A program made the translations under genes and the position numbers. A stretch of DNA of 64,000 nt from Glycomyces buryatensis (lineage in GTDB: Bacteria > Actinomycetota > Actinomycetes > Mycobacteriales > Micromonosporaceae): contig NZ_STGY01000051.1 in NCBI RefSeq assembly GCF_004912275.1, positions 2,825 to 66,824 of the forward strand. The letters run 5' to 3'. The notes below the pieces were generated by a model. It saw only the letters and a list, made by a program, of their open reading frames with translations, did no database searches and was not told the origin of the DNA. Every line of letters begins with the position of its first letter. Position 1 is the stretch's first letter. Shown piece by piece: positions 34,478 through 45,200 of the stretch.

Positions 34478-36885
34478 CTCCCAGGTGGAACCCGTTTCCT
34501 GAACGCCGCTACCGCTCTACACTACCTGAACAGGCAGCACCGATGACTTACGACCAGCCCGGCATTTCCCCGGACGACCAGCTCCGCATCCCGATCGCTC
34601 CGCTCGCAGCCGAATGGCCTCGCTCGAGCCCGCTTCCGCCCGCTGAATCGCAGCAGGACGTGGAGCATTATCTGCCTGATCGCATGGAGCAGCTGCGAAT
34701 CCCGCTATCCAGCCCAGTGGAAACATTGGAATCCCTAGTGGACGAACACCTCGAACCAGTCGCCTCCTCCGAAACCGAAAGCGTTGAAGAAGCCTCCGCA
34801 GCGGTGGACATCAACGTCGAACACAACGAAGGAAGCGTCACTGGCGTCGCGAACACCTTCAACACGGTGCGAGACCTCGGCGTCATCGAACTCGACGAGA
34901 AGGCGATCCGCGACCGGGTCAAGAACGACTTCGTCGCGCCGAACGGCTTCGGCGAACTGCTCCAGGACGTCGCAGCCGCCACGCGCAGCCTCATGGTCCT
35001 CGCAGCGGACGCCGATCACGGGCGGGACCTGACCGCCGAGGCGCTGCTCTGCGCTCGGGAGGACCTGGAGTTCAAAGGCATCGGCGCGATGTCGAAGACC
35101 GACCTGACCGGCGACCGCCTCGCCTGGTCGCCGGAAACCGCATGGCTGGTCGACCTGACCGATGCGGATGGGTTCCGGGCCGACGCCGGCACGTACCTGC
35201 GCAGACTCGAAGCGCTCGCCCCGGCCCTCGTCAGGCAGCATTCTGTCCTGATCGCGGTCGTGCCCCGGTTCGAGGTGCCCGATGACCTCGTCAAGACCTT
35301 CTCCTTCGTCATCGACCTCCACGCCGACGCCCTCCGCTTGGACCGGTCAGCGCTGGTGTGCAAACGCCTCGACAGTCACCCGCCGGCCGTCGGGAATCCG
35401 TCGGGCTGGGAAGCGTTCACAGCCGCGCAGAGGCTCCTCGACGACCTGCCCCCGGCCGAGGCCGTCCGCTTTGCCGAGGTCGTGCGTGAAGTCAGCGAGT
35501 CCTGGATCAGGCTGACCGAGCCCGAGCGCGCGGCGCACCGGGAGAAGTACCGCGAGAACCCGCTCTTTGCGAAGGACGCCGAGAACCCCATCGGTGAAGA
35601 CGAATGGGTCGTACGGCAACTCGTGCTGGAAGGCTTCAAGTCCTGGGACGACGTGCTCACCGACTGGAACACGGCGAACGAGGGCGATGCCGAACTCGCC
35701 GCGTTCCAGATCGCCGCCGCGGTCCTGGCGACCGAACCAGTCGACGAGGTGATCGATGAGAGCAGGCTGCTGCGAGATCCCGATTACAAGGAATCGACCG
35801 AACTGCGCCCCTTCGAAGGACGGGGCGCCCGCTTGCTCACCAAGCGGGCGATGGCCCGCATCGTCGACGACCGGGTCGAGTTCGACCTTCCGGGACTCGA
35901 CGACGCCGTGCTCTGGTACTACTGGCAGGACCGCCGGAAGGAGCGCCCGCAGTTCGTGAGGTGGATGGTCGGCTGTCTGAGCCGACGAGCCGACCGGCCT
36001 GAAGCCGCCGCGTCGCTTGAGAAGCGCATCGGCGACTTCGCCATCCAACTGGCATCGCAGCACCGCGACCGGTCCGTGCTTTCCAGCACGATCGAGACGC
36101 TCTCCGCGGATCCGGCGACGGCGAAGGCCGCGGTTCGGCTGCTGCTTCGTGCTGCGCAGCACGAGAATGTCGGCCGTGAAGTCCGCACCGAGATGCTCAC
36201 CTGGGCGAGTAGCAAGAGCACCGAGCTGGGCCTCCGTGAAGCCGTCGCTACGGTATGCGGTGACGAGGCATTCATGTCTGCCTATCCCAATCACGCCCTG
36301 GTCCGTATCAGGCACCTGGTCGCGCATGACGACATGGCTGAGAGTGAAGCGCTCCTCCAGGCCTGCGCCATGCTCACGCGAGACCCGAAGCACGCCAACG
36401 CACTCATCAGCGACCTCGCGAAGCAGATTGAATCCCCGTCGAAGAGTATCGTTGACCGCAATCTGCGATTCTTCCTGGAGACGGCACGCGTCATCGACGA
36501 GGAGATCGGCATCCCGGCGCTGCAGCAGCACGGGCTCGCCTCCCCTGAGCACCTGCATCACACCGCGAAACTCTGGGGCTCGGCACTGCGTTACCGCAAG
36601 CCGAAGGACTTCGGCGCGACGATCCAGCTGTGGCTCGACGGGGCGGTCCGCACCTCCGGCGCCGACGACCTAACCGAGATGCTGCGGCGATCGATCATCG
36701 CGACCGAGGCCGACTGGAGGACCGCACCCCGCAACCTCATCATCGCAGTGGACAACTGGGAAGAGCAGACCGAAGCCGACCCGGTTCAAGCGAAGCGACT
36801 CGCCGAGCAGCTCACGGCGATGTCCGATGACTTCTTCAATTTGGACACGAAGACAGATACCCGCAGCAACGATGCGAATGATTGA
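34474..36885 (+). CDS. Large protein with degenerate P-loop NTPase-like domain, core of unknown operon
   Basis: 803 residues from GTG 34474 (ATG 34543 possible). After a low-complexity acidic N-terminus (about 1-125) a segment at about 145-300 follows the layout of a STAND/AAA-like domain: a hydrophobic strand then ADADHGRDLTAEALL where a Walker A GxxGxGK(T/S) would be, TAWLVDLTD in the Walker B place, and SVLIAVVPRF as a later strand. The P-loop Lys is absent, so ATP hydrolysis is unlikely. The remaining ~450 residues are helical, HEAT/TPR-like repeats (AKAAVRLLLRAAQHENVGREVRTEM). It has no recognised effector domain. The overlap with the upstream gene and near-overlap with the downstream gene argue for a complex. 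Confidence 0.7.
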   Translation: MTPRWNPFPERRYRSTLPEQAAPMTYDQPGISPDDQLRIPIAPLAAEWPRSSPLPPAESQQDVEHYLPDRMEQLRIPLSSPVETLESLVDEHLEPVASSETESVEEASAAVDINVEHNEGSVTGVANTFNTVRDLGVIELDEKAIRDRVKNDFVAPNGFGELLQDVAAATRSLMVLAADADHGRDLTAEALLCAREDLEFKGIGAMSKTDLTGDRLAWSPETAWLVDLTDADGFRADAGTYLRRLEALAPALVRQHSVLIAVVPRFEVPDDLVKTFSFVIDLHADALRLDRSALVCKRLDSHPPAVGNPSGWEAFTAAQRLLDDLPPAEAVRFAEVVREVSESWIRLTEPERAAHREKYRENPLFAKDAENPIGEDEWVVRQLVLEGFKSWDDVLTDWNTANEGDAELAAFQIAAAVLATEPVDEVIDESRLLRDPDYKESTELRPFEGRGARLLTKRAMARIVDDRVEFDLPGLDDAVLWYYWQDRRKERPQFVRWMVGCLSRRADRPEAAASLEKRIGDFAIQLASQHRDRSVLSSTIETLSADPATAKAAVRLLLRAAQHENVGREVRTEMLTWASSKSTELGLREAVATVCGDEAFMSAYPNHALVRIRHLVAHDDMAESEALLQACAMLTRDPKHANALISDLAKQIESPSKSIVDRNLRFFLETARVIDEEIGIPALQQHGLASPEHLHHTAKLWGSALRYRKPKDFGATIQLWLDGAVRTSGADDLTEMLRRSIIATEADWRTAPRNLIIAVDNWEEQTEADPVQAKRLAEQLTAMSDDFFNLDTKTDTRSNDAND

Positions 36886-37645
36886 GAACAGATCGGAGAA
36901 TAGGTCAGAACCGCCTGCGCCGCTTCGCAAACGCGAGCATGTACTGCCCCCGCTCCGGCTGCAACTGCTCAGCGTCGACACGGACCTGCGGTTCGACAGT
37001 GAAATCACCATCACGATTCGACGCCCCCGCAGGGTCCGGCTCGAGCAGGCGCGGGCCATGGCCTACGGACACGTCCAGGCGCTGGCCGACAAGGCCTCCT
37101 CCGGCTTTCCACTCGACAGGCCGGATGCCGCCAGGATCGCAGTCGAAGCTGCGGTCGCCCGGAGGACGGGTGTTGTGCGGGGCCTCCTCGTCAGGAGCAT
37201 CACGGCGACCATCCATTCGGACGGCGATGGCCTCAGGAAGACCGCCGATCACGTCGCGCTCCGTGCCGCCCGTGATCTCGCGGGCAGCACGGCAGTTGCC
37301 GAAGTCATACGTGCTGAGCTCTTTCACCGCCAGGTCTTCAGCGATCCGGGTAGGCTCGCGTCCCATCTCCTGCTGGCCCGGCCCGACATCGGCACTCGCA
37401 GGGTCGCTGAGGAGGTGGTCGAGCTCATCCGCGCGGTCGAGGGGATGCGACCGGACGCGCCCTCGATCCGGATCGCAGAGGTTCTCTACGAGTTCGTGAG
37501 AGACCGACCCGACGGCGAAAAGCACGACCTCCTGGAGGCGGTGGCCGCAATCGCGATCGGTTTCGATGGAGGCACCGCTGCGAAACTTCGGAAACTCGCG
37601 GAGCAGTTCGCAAGCCCTCCCGAACGGATGCAACAGAGCTGGTAG
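36872..37645 (+). CDS. Third gene of the unrecognised operon
   Basis: 257 residues from ATG 36872 (ATG 36878 possible), overlapping the previous gene by 14 bp. A beta-rich N-terminal half (LQLLSVDTDLRFDSEITITIRRP) precedes alternating charged helices (RVRLEQARAMAYGHVQALAD, VAEVIRAELFHRQVFSDPGRLASHLLL). There is no membrane segment and no catalytic motif. The alternation of a short strand block and long charged helix is faintly like SPFH-type scaffold proteins, but this is only an impression. Function unknown. Confidence 0.65.
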   Translation: MRMIENRSENRSEPPAPLRKREHVLPPLRLQLLSVDTDLRFDSEITITIRRPRRVRLEQARAMAYGHVQALADKASSGFPLDRPDAARIAVEAAVARRTGVVRGLLVRSITATIHSDGDGLRKTADHVALRAARDLAGSTAVAEVIRAELFHRQVFSDPGRLASHLLLARPDIGTRRVAEEVVELIRAVEGMRPDAPSIRIAEVLYEFVRDRPDGEKHDLLEAVAAIAIGFDGGTAAKLRKLAEQFASPPERMQQSW

Positions 37646-37961
37646 GTGGACGCAACCACGAGTGTGACCGTGCCCGCTTGCGTCGAAGGCGGAGAAGTAC
37701 CAACGGTGACGATCTGAAGACCCGGCGATTCGCGAAGTTGAACAACGGAATCAACGAGCCAGTACTGAAACCGGATCGAATCGAACGCGCCCATTGACTT
37801 GGCCTTTCCGTCGGTACGGCAGTGGGCGGCACGGCCACCGCTGATGCTCCGGCCCGACGACGTTGCTCGGCAATGGTGGGTGGTTCCGCTCGGAGACCAC
37901 AAGACGTGAGATCTTCCCGACCGATATGTTGGACGTGCTCCGATGATGAAGGGACCTGCTG
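37646..37961. other. 316-bp gap, no gene supported
   Basis: No reading frame with a ribosome-binding site is visible. It must hold the end of the three-gene operon and the promoter of the exonuclease gene. No hairpin of note was seen. Confidence 0.4.
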
Positions 37962-39029
37962 ATGTATGCCGTGATCGACCTGGAGACGACGGGGCTGTAC
38001 AACAAGGACCGGGTCATCGAGGTCGCGATCGCCCAGCTCGACGCGGCAGGTCGCGTCACCGCGACCTGGGAGACGTTGGTCAATCCCGAACGGGACCTCG
38101 GGCTGCAGGACCGCCACGGCATCCGCGCGGCCGAAGTACTGTCTGCCCCCACGTTTGACCGGAACGCCGGCGACATCGCTTCCATGATGCTCGGACGCGT
38201 GCCGGTGGTCCACAACATCGCATTCGACTCGCGCATGCTCGCAAGCGAGTTTCAGCGCCTGGACCTCCAGATCCCCGACCTGGCCGCGTACGGTGTCTGC
38301 ACCATGTCGTGGGCCGGACACTTCCTGCCCGGTGCCGGTCGCGGCCTGGAAGCATGTTGCGCGGCGTACGGCATTGAGAACGACCACCCCCACCACGCAC
38401 TCTCCGACGTCATGGCCACCGCCGAGCTCTTCGAGCGCTACCTTCGCGACGCCGGTCCGGTCCCGCCATGGGCGGCGCTGTCGGCCTTCGCGCAAGTTGC
38501 TACCTGGCCGGCCTTGGAGACCGGACGTGCCGAGTCGGTGCACCGCGGCAACGGTGAAACCTCCAAGTCGTTCCTATCACGGATGGTCGACCGCCTACCC
38601 GTCGTTCCCGACCCGCCGCAGGCCGACATGTACCTCGCGCAGCTTGATCGGGCCCTGGTCGACCGCCACATCAGCGCTACCGAAGGTGAGGAGCTGCTGC
38701 GCATCGCTGCCGATATGGGCATTGACCGCACCACCGCCACCGAACTCCACCGCGGCTACCTCGCGGCACTCGCTGTCGCCGCGCTGGAGGACGGTGTGGT
38801 CAACGAGGCTGAGTGCGCCGACCTCGAACAGGTCGCTGCGCTCCTGGAACTCGGAGCAGAGGCCGTCGACGCCGCACTGCGTGCTGCAGCAGCCGGCACG
38901 GGCCCGACCCCACAGCGCGCGCCTTCGCACTCAGAAGGGGCGACATCTTGGTCCTCACAGGCACGTTCACCGAGACCAAGGACTACTGGCGCCAGCGCTT
39001 CGAGCAGGCCGGACTCCAGGTCGCCGTGA
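37962..39029 (+). CDS. DnaQ-like DEDDh exonuclease, C-terminal part frameshifted
   Basis: 355 residues from ATG 37962. The DEDDh nuclease motifs are complete: Asp6 and Glu8 (DLETTG), Asp89 (HNIAFDSRML) and His144 with Asp149 (HHALSDVMAT). A helical TerB-like segment follows at about 215-310 (LVDRHISATEGEELLRIAADMGI, VAALEDGVVNEAECADLEQV). After about residue 315 the frame turns into a low-complexity tail, while a BRCT domain continues in the -1 frame to 39,166. Homologous actinobacterial proteins, as I know them, are single exonuclease-TerB-BRCT chains, so this copy has a frameshift near 38,900-38,920, or the base call is wrong there. Confidence 0.75.
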   Translation: MYAVIDLETTGLYNKDRVIEVAIAQLDAAGRVTATWETLVNPERDLGLQDRHGIRAAEVLSAPTFDRNAGDIASMMLGRVPVVHNIAFDSRMLASEFQRLDLQIPDLAAYGVCTMSWAGHFLPGAGRGLEACCAAYGIENDHPHHALSDVMATAELFERYLRDAGPVPPWAALSAFAQVATWPALETGRAESVHRGNGETSKSFLSRMVDRLPVVPDPPQADMYLAQLDRALVDRHISATEGEELLRIAADMGIDRTTATELHRGYLAALAVAALEDGVVNEAECADLEQVAALLELGAEAVDAALRAAAAGTGPTPQRAPSHSEGATSWSSQARSPRPRTTGASASSRPDSRSP

Positions 39030-39166
39030 CCGTCACCAAGAAGACCGCGCTGGTCTGCGCCGCGGACGCCGACTCGATGTCGGGCAAGGCGAAGAAGGCC
39101 CGTCAATACGGCATCCCAGTCGTCGGCGTCGAAGCCTTCGACCTGGTCCTCGCCCGAATGGCTTGA
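38906..39166 (+). pseudogene. BRCT-domain tail of the exonuclease, displaced to another frame
   Basis: In the frame one base back from the exonuclease, FALRRGDILVLTGTFTETKD to VGVEAFDLVLARMA reads as a good BRCT domain (strand, GTF turn, VTKKTALVCAADAD, KARQYGIPVV). It has no plausible start of its own. One added or lost base would join it to the upstream gene. No obvious slippery heptamer is present at the junction, so programmed frameshifting is not favoured. Confidence 0.65.
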
Positions 39167-39348
39167 ATCTCAGGTTCCCGGCAAGGACAAGACTGGTCTG
39201 CCCATCCGAAGAACAACAGCTCGTGGAGGGCTCTTCCACGCTTCTGCAGTCGGCTCGGGATCAGTCCCCGACAGCTCGGTCACACCTTCGCTACTTCCCG
39301 GGGTAACGTGGGTGGCCGAGTGTTGCATACTGCCTGCGGAGTGTGGCC

Positions 39349-40890
39349 ATGGAAGAGGGTGCCGGAGCCGCCTTCGGGCTCGACGCGATCGAGCTCGACG
39401 ATCGCATGCGCCTGTTCTCCTACGCCTCCAGCCCGGACCGGGCCGCCTACCGTTGGATCCTCCTGGCAATGGAGTCGGCTCGCACGGGCTACCAAGTCGT
39501 CCTGTCCAACAAAGAAGTGGCGGCGGCGCTGCTCCAGCTGTGTGAACGACATCCCGAATGCCCCGACCCCGCCGAACTCGACCTCCTGGTCAAACTTGAC
39601 CAGCTCCATGACTGGAAAGTCCTTGACCGCACCGAGGACGCCACCCGCGCGGCGTCGCTCGCGGAATACCGCAACCGCCACTCGGTCTACTGCTTCACCG
39701 AAGCCGGATGGATCGCCCATCAGGCGGTGGAGCGGGTGATCCACGCTCGTGTCGGTGAAGAGGGCCTGTCCCGGACCGTGTTCCGAGAGCTCCTCGCTGA
39801 CCTGGAGGCGTTGGCCGCGGCCAACGCCTCAGGCGACTCCATCGAGGTGTACAGCAGGTTCAACCGGCTCGACAAAGCGCTTGCGGACATTGTCGATCGC
39901 GCCGCGCGCTTTTACACGATGCTCGCCGACCTTGCCCGCACGCAGGAGGCCTCTCCGCAGATCTTCCTGTCGCACAAGGACGCCCTGCTCACCCACCTGC
40001 GCGACTTCCATACTGAGCTGCAACTCTATTCGCCGCTGCTGGCCGAAGCGGTCATGAAGGTCGAACAGACCGGCCCCTACCAGCTCATCCAGCACGCCGC
40101 CGACGCCGACGACCGGTTGTTCACGTCGATGGGTGAGCGACTCGAAGACTGGAACCACCGCTGGGAAGGCCTCAAATCGTGGCTGGCCCCTTCGTCGGTC
40201 GGCGGCCGCAGCGAGGCCGGGCGGCTCGCCGACGCCACTGTGACCGCCATCGGCGACATCACCTCGATGCTCCGCCGGCTGACCGAGGCGACGCGTGGCG
40301 GCGTCAGCCGGGAATCGCAGCTGCGGCACCTCGCCGCCTGGCTCAATGCCGCGCCCACGGAAAGAGCGGCCCACGCTCTGTTCGACGCGGTGTTCGGGCT
40401 CGGGGGACCTCGACATCTCAGCGTCGCCCACGAGGACCACGAGGCGATCTCGACCGCCAAGTCCTGGTGGGATGCTCCGGCAGTCGAGCTGTCACGAACC
40501 CTGACCGAGAAAGGACGCGAACCAGGCAGCCGGAACGGCAACGCCGGCAAGCTGCAGCGCAACGACGCCGAACGCCGACGTCTGCGCGAACGTCAACTCA
40601 CGGACAACGCGAGACGGACCGCCGCTGCGGCCGAACTGGTTGAGCAGACCCGTGACGGATTCGCCGGCCCCGTCCTCACCGAGGCGCAGACCGCGCTACT
40701 GCTGCGCCTGCTTGACGCGGCGCTGGCCTCCCGGAACGGCCCCCTGAACCACCCGATCTCGGCCACCGCCCATGGCATCCGGCTGCGACTCGAACCCGAC
40801 CTTGGAGGCCGGACGACCGTCGCCTGCAAGTCCGGGTCCTTGCACCTCGACGGCGTTCGCCTCACGATCACGGCGGGAGGCCGCCGATGA
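39349..40890 (+). CDS. jetA: Wadjet JetA (kleisin-like subunit)
   Basis: 513 residues from ATG 39349, seven bases after GGAG; GTG 39343 is in frame. The sequence fits the DUF2397/TIGR02677 family: an N-terminal winged-helix region (YRWILLAMESARTGYQVVLSNKEVAAAL, TEDATRAASLAEYRNRHSVYCFTEAG) followed by long helices and a charged C-terminus. In type I Wadjet, JetA is the kleisin bridging JetC heads. Wadjet restricts plasmid acquisition by extruding and cutting small circular DNA. Its ATGA stop overlaps jetB. Confidence 0.88.
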   Translation: MEEGAGAAFGLDAIELDDRMRLFSYASSPDRAAYRWILLAMESARTGYQVVLSNKEVAAALLQLCERHPECPDPAELDLLVKLDQLHDWKVLDRTEDATRAASLAEYRNRHSVYCFTEAGWIAHQAVERVIHARVGEEGLSRTVFRELLADLEALAAANASGDSIEVYSRFNRLDKALADIVDRAARFYTMLADLARTQEASPQIFLSHKDALLTHLRDFHTELQLYSPLLAEAVMKVEQTGPYQLIQHAADADDRLFTSMGERLEDWNHRWEGLKSWLAPSSVGGRSEAGRLADATVTAIGDITSMLRRLTEATRGGVSRESQLRHLAAWLNAAPTERAAHALFDAVFGLGGPRHLSVAHEDHEAISTAKSWWDAPAVELSRTLTEKGREPGSRNGNAGKLQRNDAERRRLRERQLTDNARRTAAAAELVEQTRDGFAGPVLTEAQTALLLRLLDAALASRNGPLNHPISATAHGIRLRLEPDLGGRTTVACKSGSLHLDGVRLTITAGGRR

Positions 40891-42236
40891 GCCGCTTCGC
40901 GACCGCGGTCTCCGATGGGCGACTCGACGAATACCAGCGGGCGCTCCGGCTCCTGCTGAAGCACGGGTACATCACCGAGAACCACCCGGACTCGAAGGCG
41001 CTCCCGCAGGTTCGCAAATACGCGGTGACGTTGCGAGCCGATCTCGCCGAGGCTTTCGGTTACCGGCTCGAACTTCGTGGAGCAATAGCCCGGCTCATCC
41101 GAGCCAAGGACACACTGGACGACGCCCGCTCCGCCTTCGTCAAACCCGAGGGCGGCGGCCCTGCCCGCATCTTCGACCGGCGACGCTACGCCTACCTCGC
41201 TCTCACGCTGGCCGTCCTGGGCCGGGCCGGGCTTCAGACAATGGTGAGTGAACTGGCCCGTTCCGTCGGCGCCGACGCTTCCCGCATCGACGGCTTGGGC
41301 TTCGACCAGCAGGACATCAACCACAAACGGGCGTTCTACGACGCGGTGACCTGGCTTGAGGAACGGGGCGTCGTCACCGTTGCTGACGGTTCGACCAGCT
41401 CATGGGCCGCAAACCCGGATACTGGAGAGGCCCTTTACGACGTCGACCGCGATGCGCTTTTCGCGCTCTGGCGGCCGGGCAGGACCTTGCAGTCGATCAC
41501 CGGCGTCAAGGACCTGCATGTCCGACCCGAAGCACGCAGCGACAACGAACGGCGCCGTGAAGCGGGGCGGGCCGCCCGTCGCGCAGTAGTCGAGAACCCA
41601 GTCGTCTACTTCCACGATTGCGCGGACAGCGTCGCCAACCATCTGCGCTCCCCGGTGTTCGCCGCCGACATCGAGCGGCTCACGGGCCTTCGACTGGAGC
41701 GCAGGGCTGAAGGAGTCACCTTGATCGACACGGTGCGGTTCTCTGTCGAGCAGTTCCCGGGAACCGGTGCGGTAGCGCAGGCGGCGATCCTGCTCTCGGT
41801 GGAGGCCTGCGACGCGGCCGCCGACCCCGATCATCCGGTGCGGACCGTCGCCTACCCCGCAGCGTCCGCCTCGGAGCGCCTCGCGTCCCGGATCGACAGT
41901 GCCCTTCCCGCAGGCTCCCGAGTGGACCTTCCGGACACGTTGACTGTGGACGACGCCGACGCCGTCGAATCATCCCGCGGGCCCGCTGCCGACGCGCCGT
42001 TCGTCACCGACGCGTTCCTCCAGCAGTCGACAGTGATGATCCTGGCGCGCTATGGAAAAGCATTCGGGGCAGATTGGCACGCCAACCCCGCCCGGCTGTG
42101 CTGGGAAGCGGTCGATCTGCTCACCAGGTTCGGACTGGCGCGGCGCGTCGACGGCGGTGTGCTCGTCGAGCCCGCGGCCGGCCGCTACCGCAACACCGTG
42201 GCCGAGTTCAAACCGCGGCACGAGACCCTGTTCTGA
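40887..42236 (+). CDS. jetB: Wadjet JetB (winged-helix, KITE-like subunit)
   Basis: 449 residues from ATG 40887, overlapping jetA by four bases. The family hallmarks of DUF2398/TIGR02678 are visible: YAYLALTLAVLGRAGLQTMVSEL, RRAVVENPVVYFHD and RLTGLRLERRAEGVTLID. JetB binds the JetA kleisin in the SMC complex. jetC begins 16 bp after its stop. Length is typical for the type I system. Confidence 0.88.
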   Translation: MSRFATAVSDGRLDEYQRALRLLLKHGYITENHPDSKALPQVRKYAVTLRADLAEAFGYRLELRGAIARLIRAKDTLDDARSAFVKPEGGGPARIFDRRRYAYLALTLAVLGRAGLQTMVSELARSVGADASRIDGLGFDQQDINHKRAFYDAVTWLEERGVVTVADGSTSSWAANPDTGEALYDVDRDALFALWRPGRTLQSITGVKDLHVRPEARSDNERRREAGRAARRAVVENPVVYFHDCADSVANHLRSPVFAADIERLTGLRLERRAEGVTLIDTVRFSVEQFPGTGAVAQAAILLSVEACDAAADPDHPVRTVAYPAASASERLASRIDSALPAGSRVDLPDTLTVDDADAVESSRGPAADAPFVTDAFLQQSTVMILARYGKAFGADWHANPARLCWEAVDLLTRFGLARRVDGGVLVEPAAGRYRNTVAEFKPRHETLF

Positions 42237-42252
42237 CCGGGAAGGCGAACCG

Positions 42253-45200
42253 ATGACCGAGCGCTACCGGCCGACCCGGGCTGGCATCATCAACCTCTGG
42301 GACTACCGCGACGAGGAGTTCAGCTTCGTCGACGGCTGGCTGGTCCTGCGCGGCCCCAACGGATCGGGAAAGACGAAGGCACTGGAGCTGTTGTTCCCGT
42401 TCTTGTTTGACGGCCGCATCGATGCTGCCCGGCTCAACCCGTTCGCTAGCCGTGACCGCGGAATGAAGTCGAATCTGCTATACCGGGGCCAGGAGGTCAA
42501 CCAGGGCTACGTCTGGATGGAGTTCGAACGCGATGGCGCCTACCAAACGATCGGCATCGGTCTTCGTGGCCACCGACACCAGGACAAGGTGCCACGCTGG
42601 CATTTCACCACACGAGGCCGGATCGGGGTCGATTTCGGGCTTCTCGACGAGCAGGACCGGCCCCTGTCCAAGAAGCAGTTGACGGACGCGCTCGGCGCGG
42701 AATCCGTGGTGGACACGTCCCGCGAGCACCGCGAGAAAGTCAACGCCGCTCTGTTCGGACTCGCCCAGGACCGGTACGAGCAGATGCTCGATCTCGTGAT
42801 CACCTTGCGGCGCCCGCAACTGGCCAAGGACCTCAAACCCGACGACCTGTCGGACACACTCTCGGCCGGGCTCAGGCCGCTCGACGATCGGCTTGTTGCC
42901 AAGGCCGCCCGGTCCTTCGAGGACATGGAGCAGGTCGCCGCCGTCTTGGAAGGCCTCAAAGACGCCGACGAGGCCGTCACCGACTTCCTCGGCGTGTATA
43001 CGACCTACCTGCGCACCCACTCCCGAGCGGCCGCACTCGACGTCGCCACCCGTCTCGACACCAGCACCGCAGCGCGGGGCGACCTCGCAGACCTTGCCGA
43101 AGCCGTCGAAGCCGCCAGAACAACGGCCGAACAAGCCGAGGCCGCACACCGGGAACTTCGCGGCGAGCCTGAACGCCTCCGCGGCGTCCTCACCGGATTG
43201 AAGGAGAACGAGGCGTACAAGTCGGTCGCGACACTCGACCAGCTGCGCGCCCGAGTCGGCGACCTGGCGACCGCCCGCAGCAAAGCCGAGAAGCGAGCCG
43301 CCGACGCCCGGAAACGGGAGACCGACAGCGAAACCGAGGTCAAGCATCGCCGCGGTGCGCTCAGCGAGATTGCAGCGGCCGTCGAGTGGCACGCCGCCGA
43401 CATGATGGCCACCGCGGAAGCGTCGGGCATCACGTGGGAAGCCGAGACCGCTGACCCCGACCGCGCCGCAGAGGTCGCACTCATCGAACGACGCAGCGAC
43501 ATCACGGCAGTGGAAGACGCCGGGCGGCATCTGCAGACCGCAGTGGACGAACGTGAGCGCGCCGAACGGCGCCACGGCGAAGCCGAACGAGAAGCCGAAC
43601 AGGCCGAGCAGACCGCGGAGAATGCGTCCGTCGCGGTCGAGACCGAACGCGACCGACTCCGTGAGGCCACCGCCACATGGGCCGAGGAACACCGCGGCCT
43701 TTTCGACGACTTCGGCATCGGCTCCGTGCGCCCGGTACTGGACGCGGCGGTCACCGAACTGGGCCACCCGGACAGCCGCGGATTGCGCCACGCCGCCGAA
43801 AAGCTCACCGCCAACGCCAGGGACCGCCGACTTCGCGGACAGGAACGCGACCGCCACGACAAGGAGGCGATCGAAGCCGACACGGCCGGACTGGGCACCG
43901 AACGCGCCGCGATCGAGGCTGAGCACGACGACGCACCACCGGCGCCGCGCACACGAACCGCCGACCGCACAGGGCAGCCCGGAGCACCGCTGTGGCGGGC
44001 GGTGGACTTCGCCGAAGGCATCGACGTAGCCGACGAGGCCGCCATCGAAGCTGCCTTGGAAGCGGCAGGCGTCATTGACGCCTGGATCGGCGCAGAGGGC
44101 CCCGGCGGCGACGAATCCGACGTTCATCTGCGGCCCCTGTCGCCGTCCGCGCGACCGGCGGGACTGACCCTCGCCGACTACCTCGTTCCCGAGCCGGACG
44201 CGCCGCTCCCGCACTCCATGATCACCGACATCCTTGCCTCGATAGCGGTGAGCGACAACATGGCGAGTCCAGGGCTCGGGCCCGCGATCGACCGCCAGGG
44301 CCGATTCGCGAACACCGTGCTCCTCGGCCGGTACACCAAGCCTGAACCCGAATTCATCGGCGCCTCCGCCAGAGCTGCCCGACGTGCCGCCCGTATTGAC
44401 GAGATCGACACGCGGCTCAGCGAACTCGCCATCCGGCTCGGCGAGGTGACCTCCCGGATCGAGGCCACCGCCCGGCTCCTGTCTCGGTTCGCGGCCGCGC
44501 TCGACAACCTCCCTCTCCAAGGGACGCTGCTCACCGCGGTCCAGGCGGCCGCGACCGCCGCCGGAATCGCTGCCGAAAAGCACCGGGCGGTCAAACGTGC
44601 CAAGGGAGCTCTTGATGACGCGATCCAGATGCAAAGCGAGGCCGCTCAGCGGTTGCACACCGTCTGCACCGAACGCGCCTTGCCCGCCGACCGCCTCGAA
44701 ACCGTGCGCGCCAACGTGCAACGCTTCGAATCGGCCGCAGGCAAGCACCGCTCCGAGCGCGCGAAGGCCGACGGCGCCCGCGCCCGGATCACCGAAGCCG
44801 AGGAGCACCTCCGCCGCGCCTCCGAGGAACGTGACACCGCCGACGGTGATCTCGAAGAGGCCGCCGAGCGCTGGGCCCTCGTCAACGCCGAATACGAGTC
44901 TATTCAAGAGACCTCCGGAGCCGAGGCCGACGAGATCCTGCGCCGGATCGCCGCCACCGAGCAGGCCATCAAAGCAGCCGCGGCAGCAGCCGCGAAAGCC
45001 GAACAACGTGCCAAGAACACCGACCGCGAACACGCCAAACTCCAAGAACGGCACACCGGCGCCGAATCGAACGTCGCGACCGCCGCCGCTGAAGCCGCCG
45101 CCACTGCACTACGGCTGCGGCCCTTCGCGCAACCCGACCGCCTCAAACTCCTCGGATGCCCGACCGACCTACGTTGGCCCCCTGCCGAAACACGCACCGA

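Noticed and set aside
42052-42252. 67-residue N-terminal extension of JetC
   Set aside because: It lies within jetB in another frame, has no ribosome-binding site, and the conserved JetC N-terminus starts at 42253 behind GGGAAGG.
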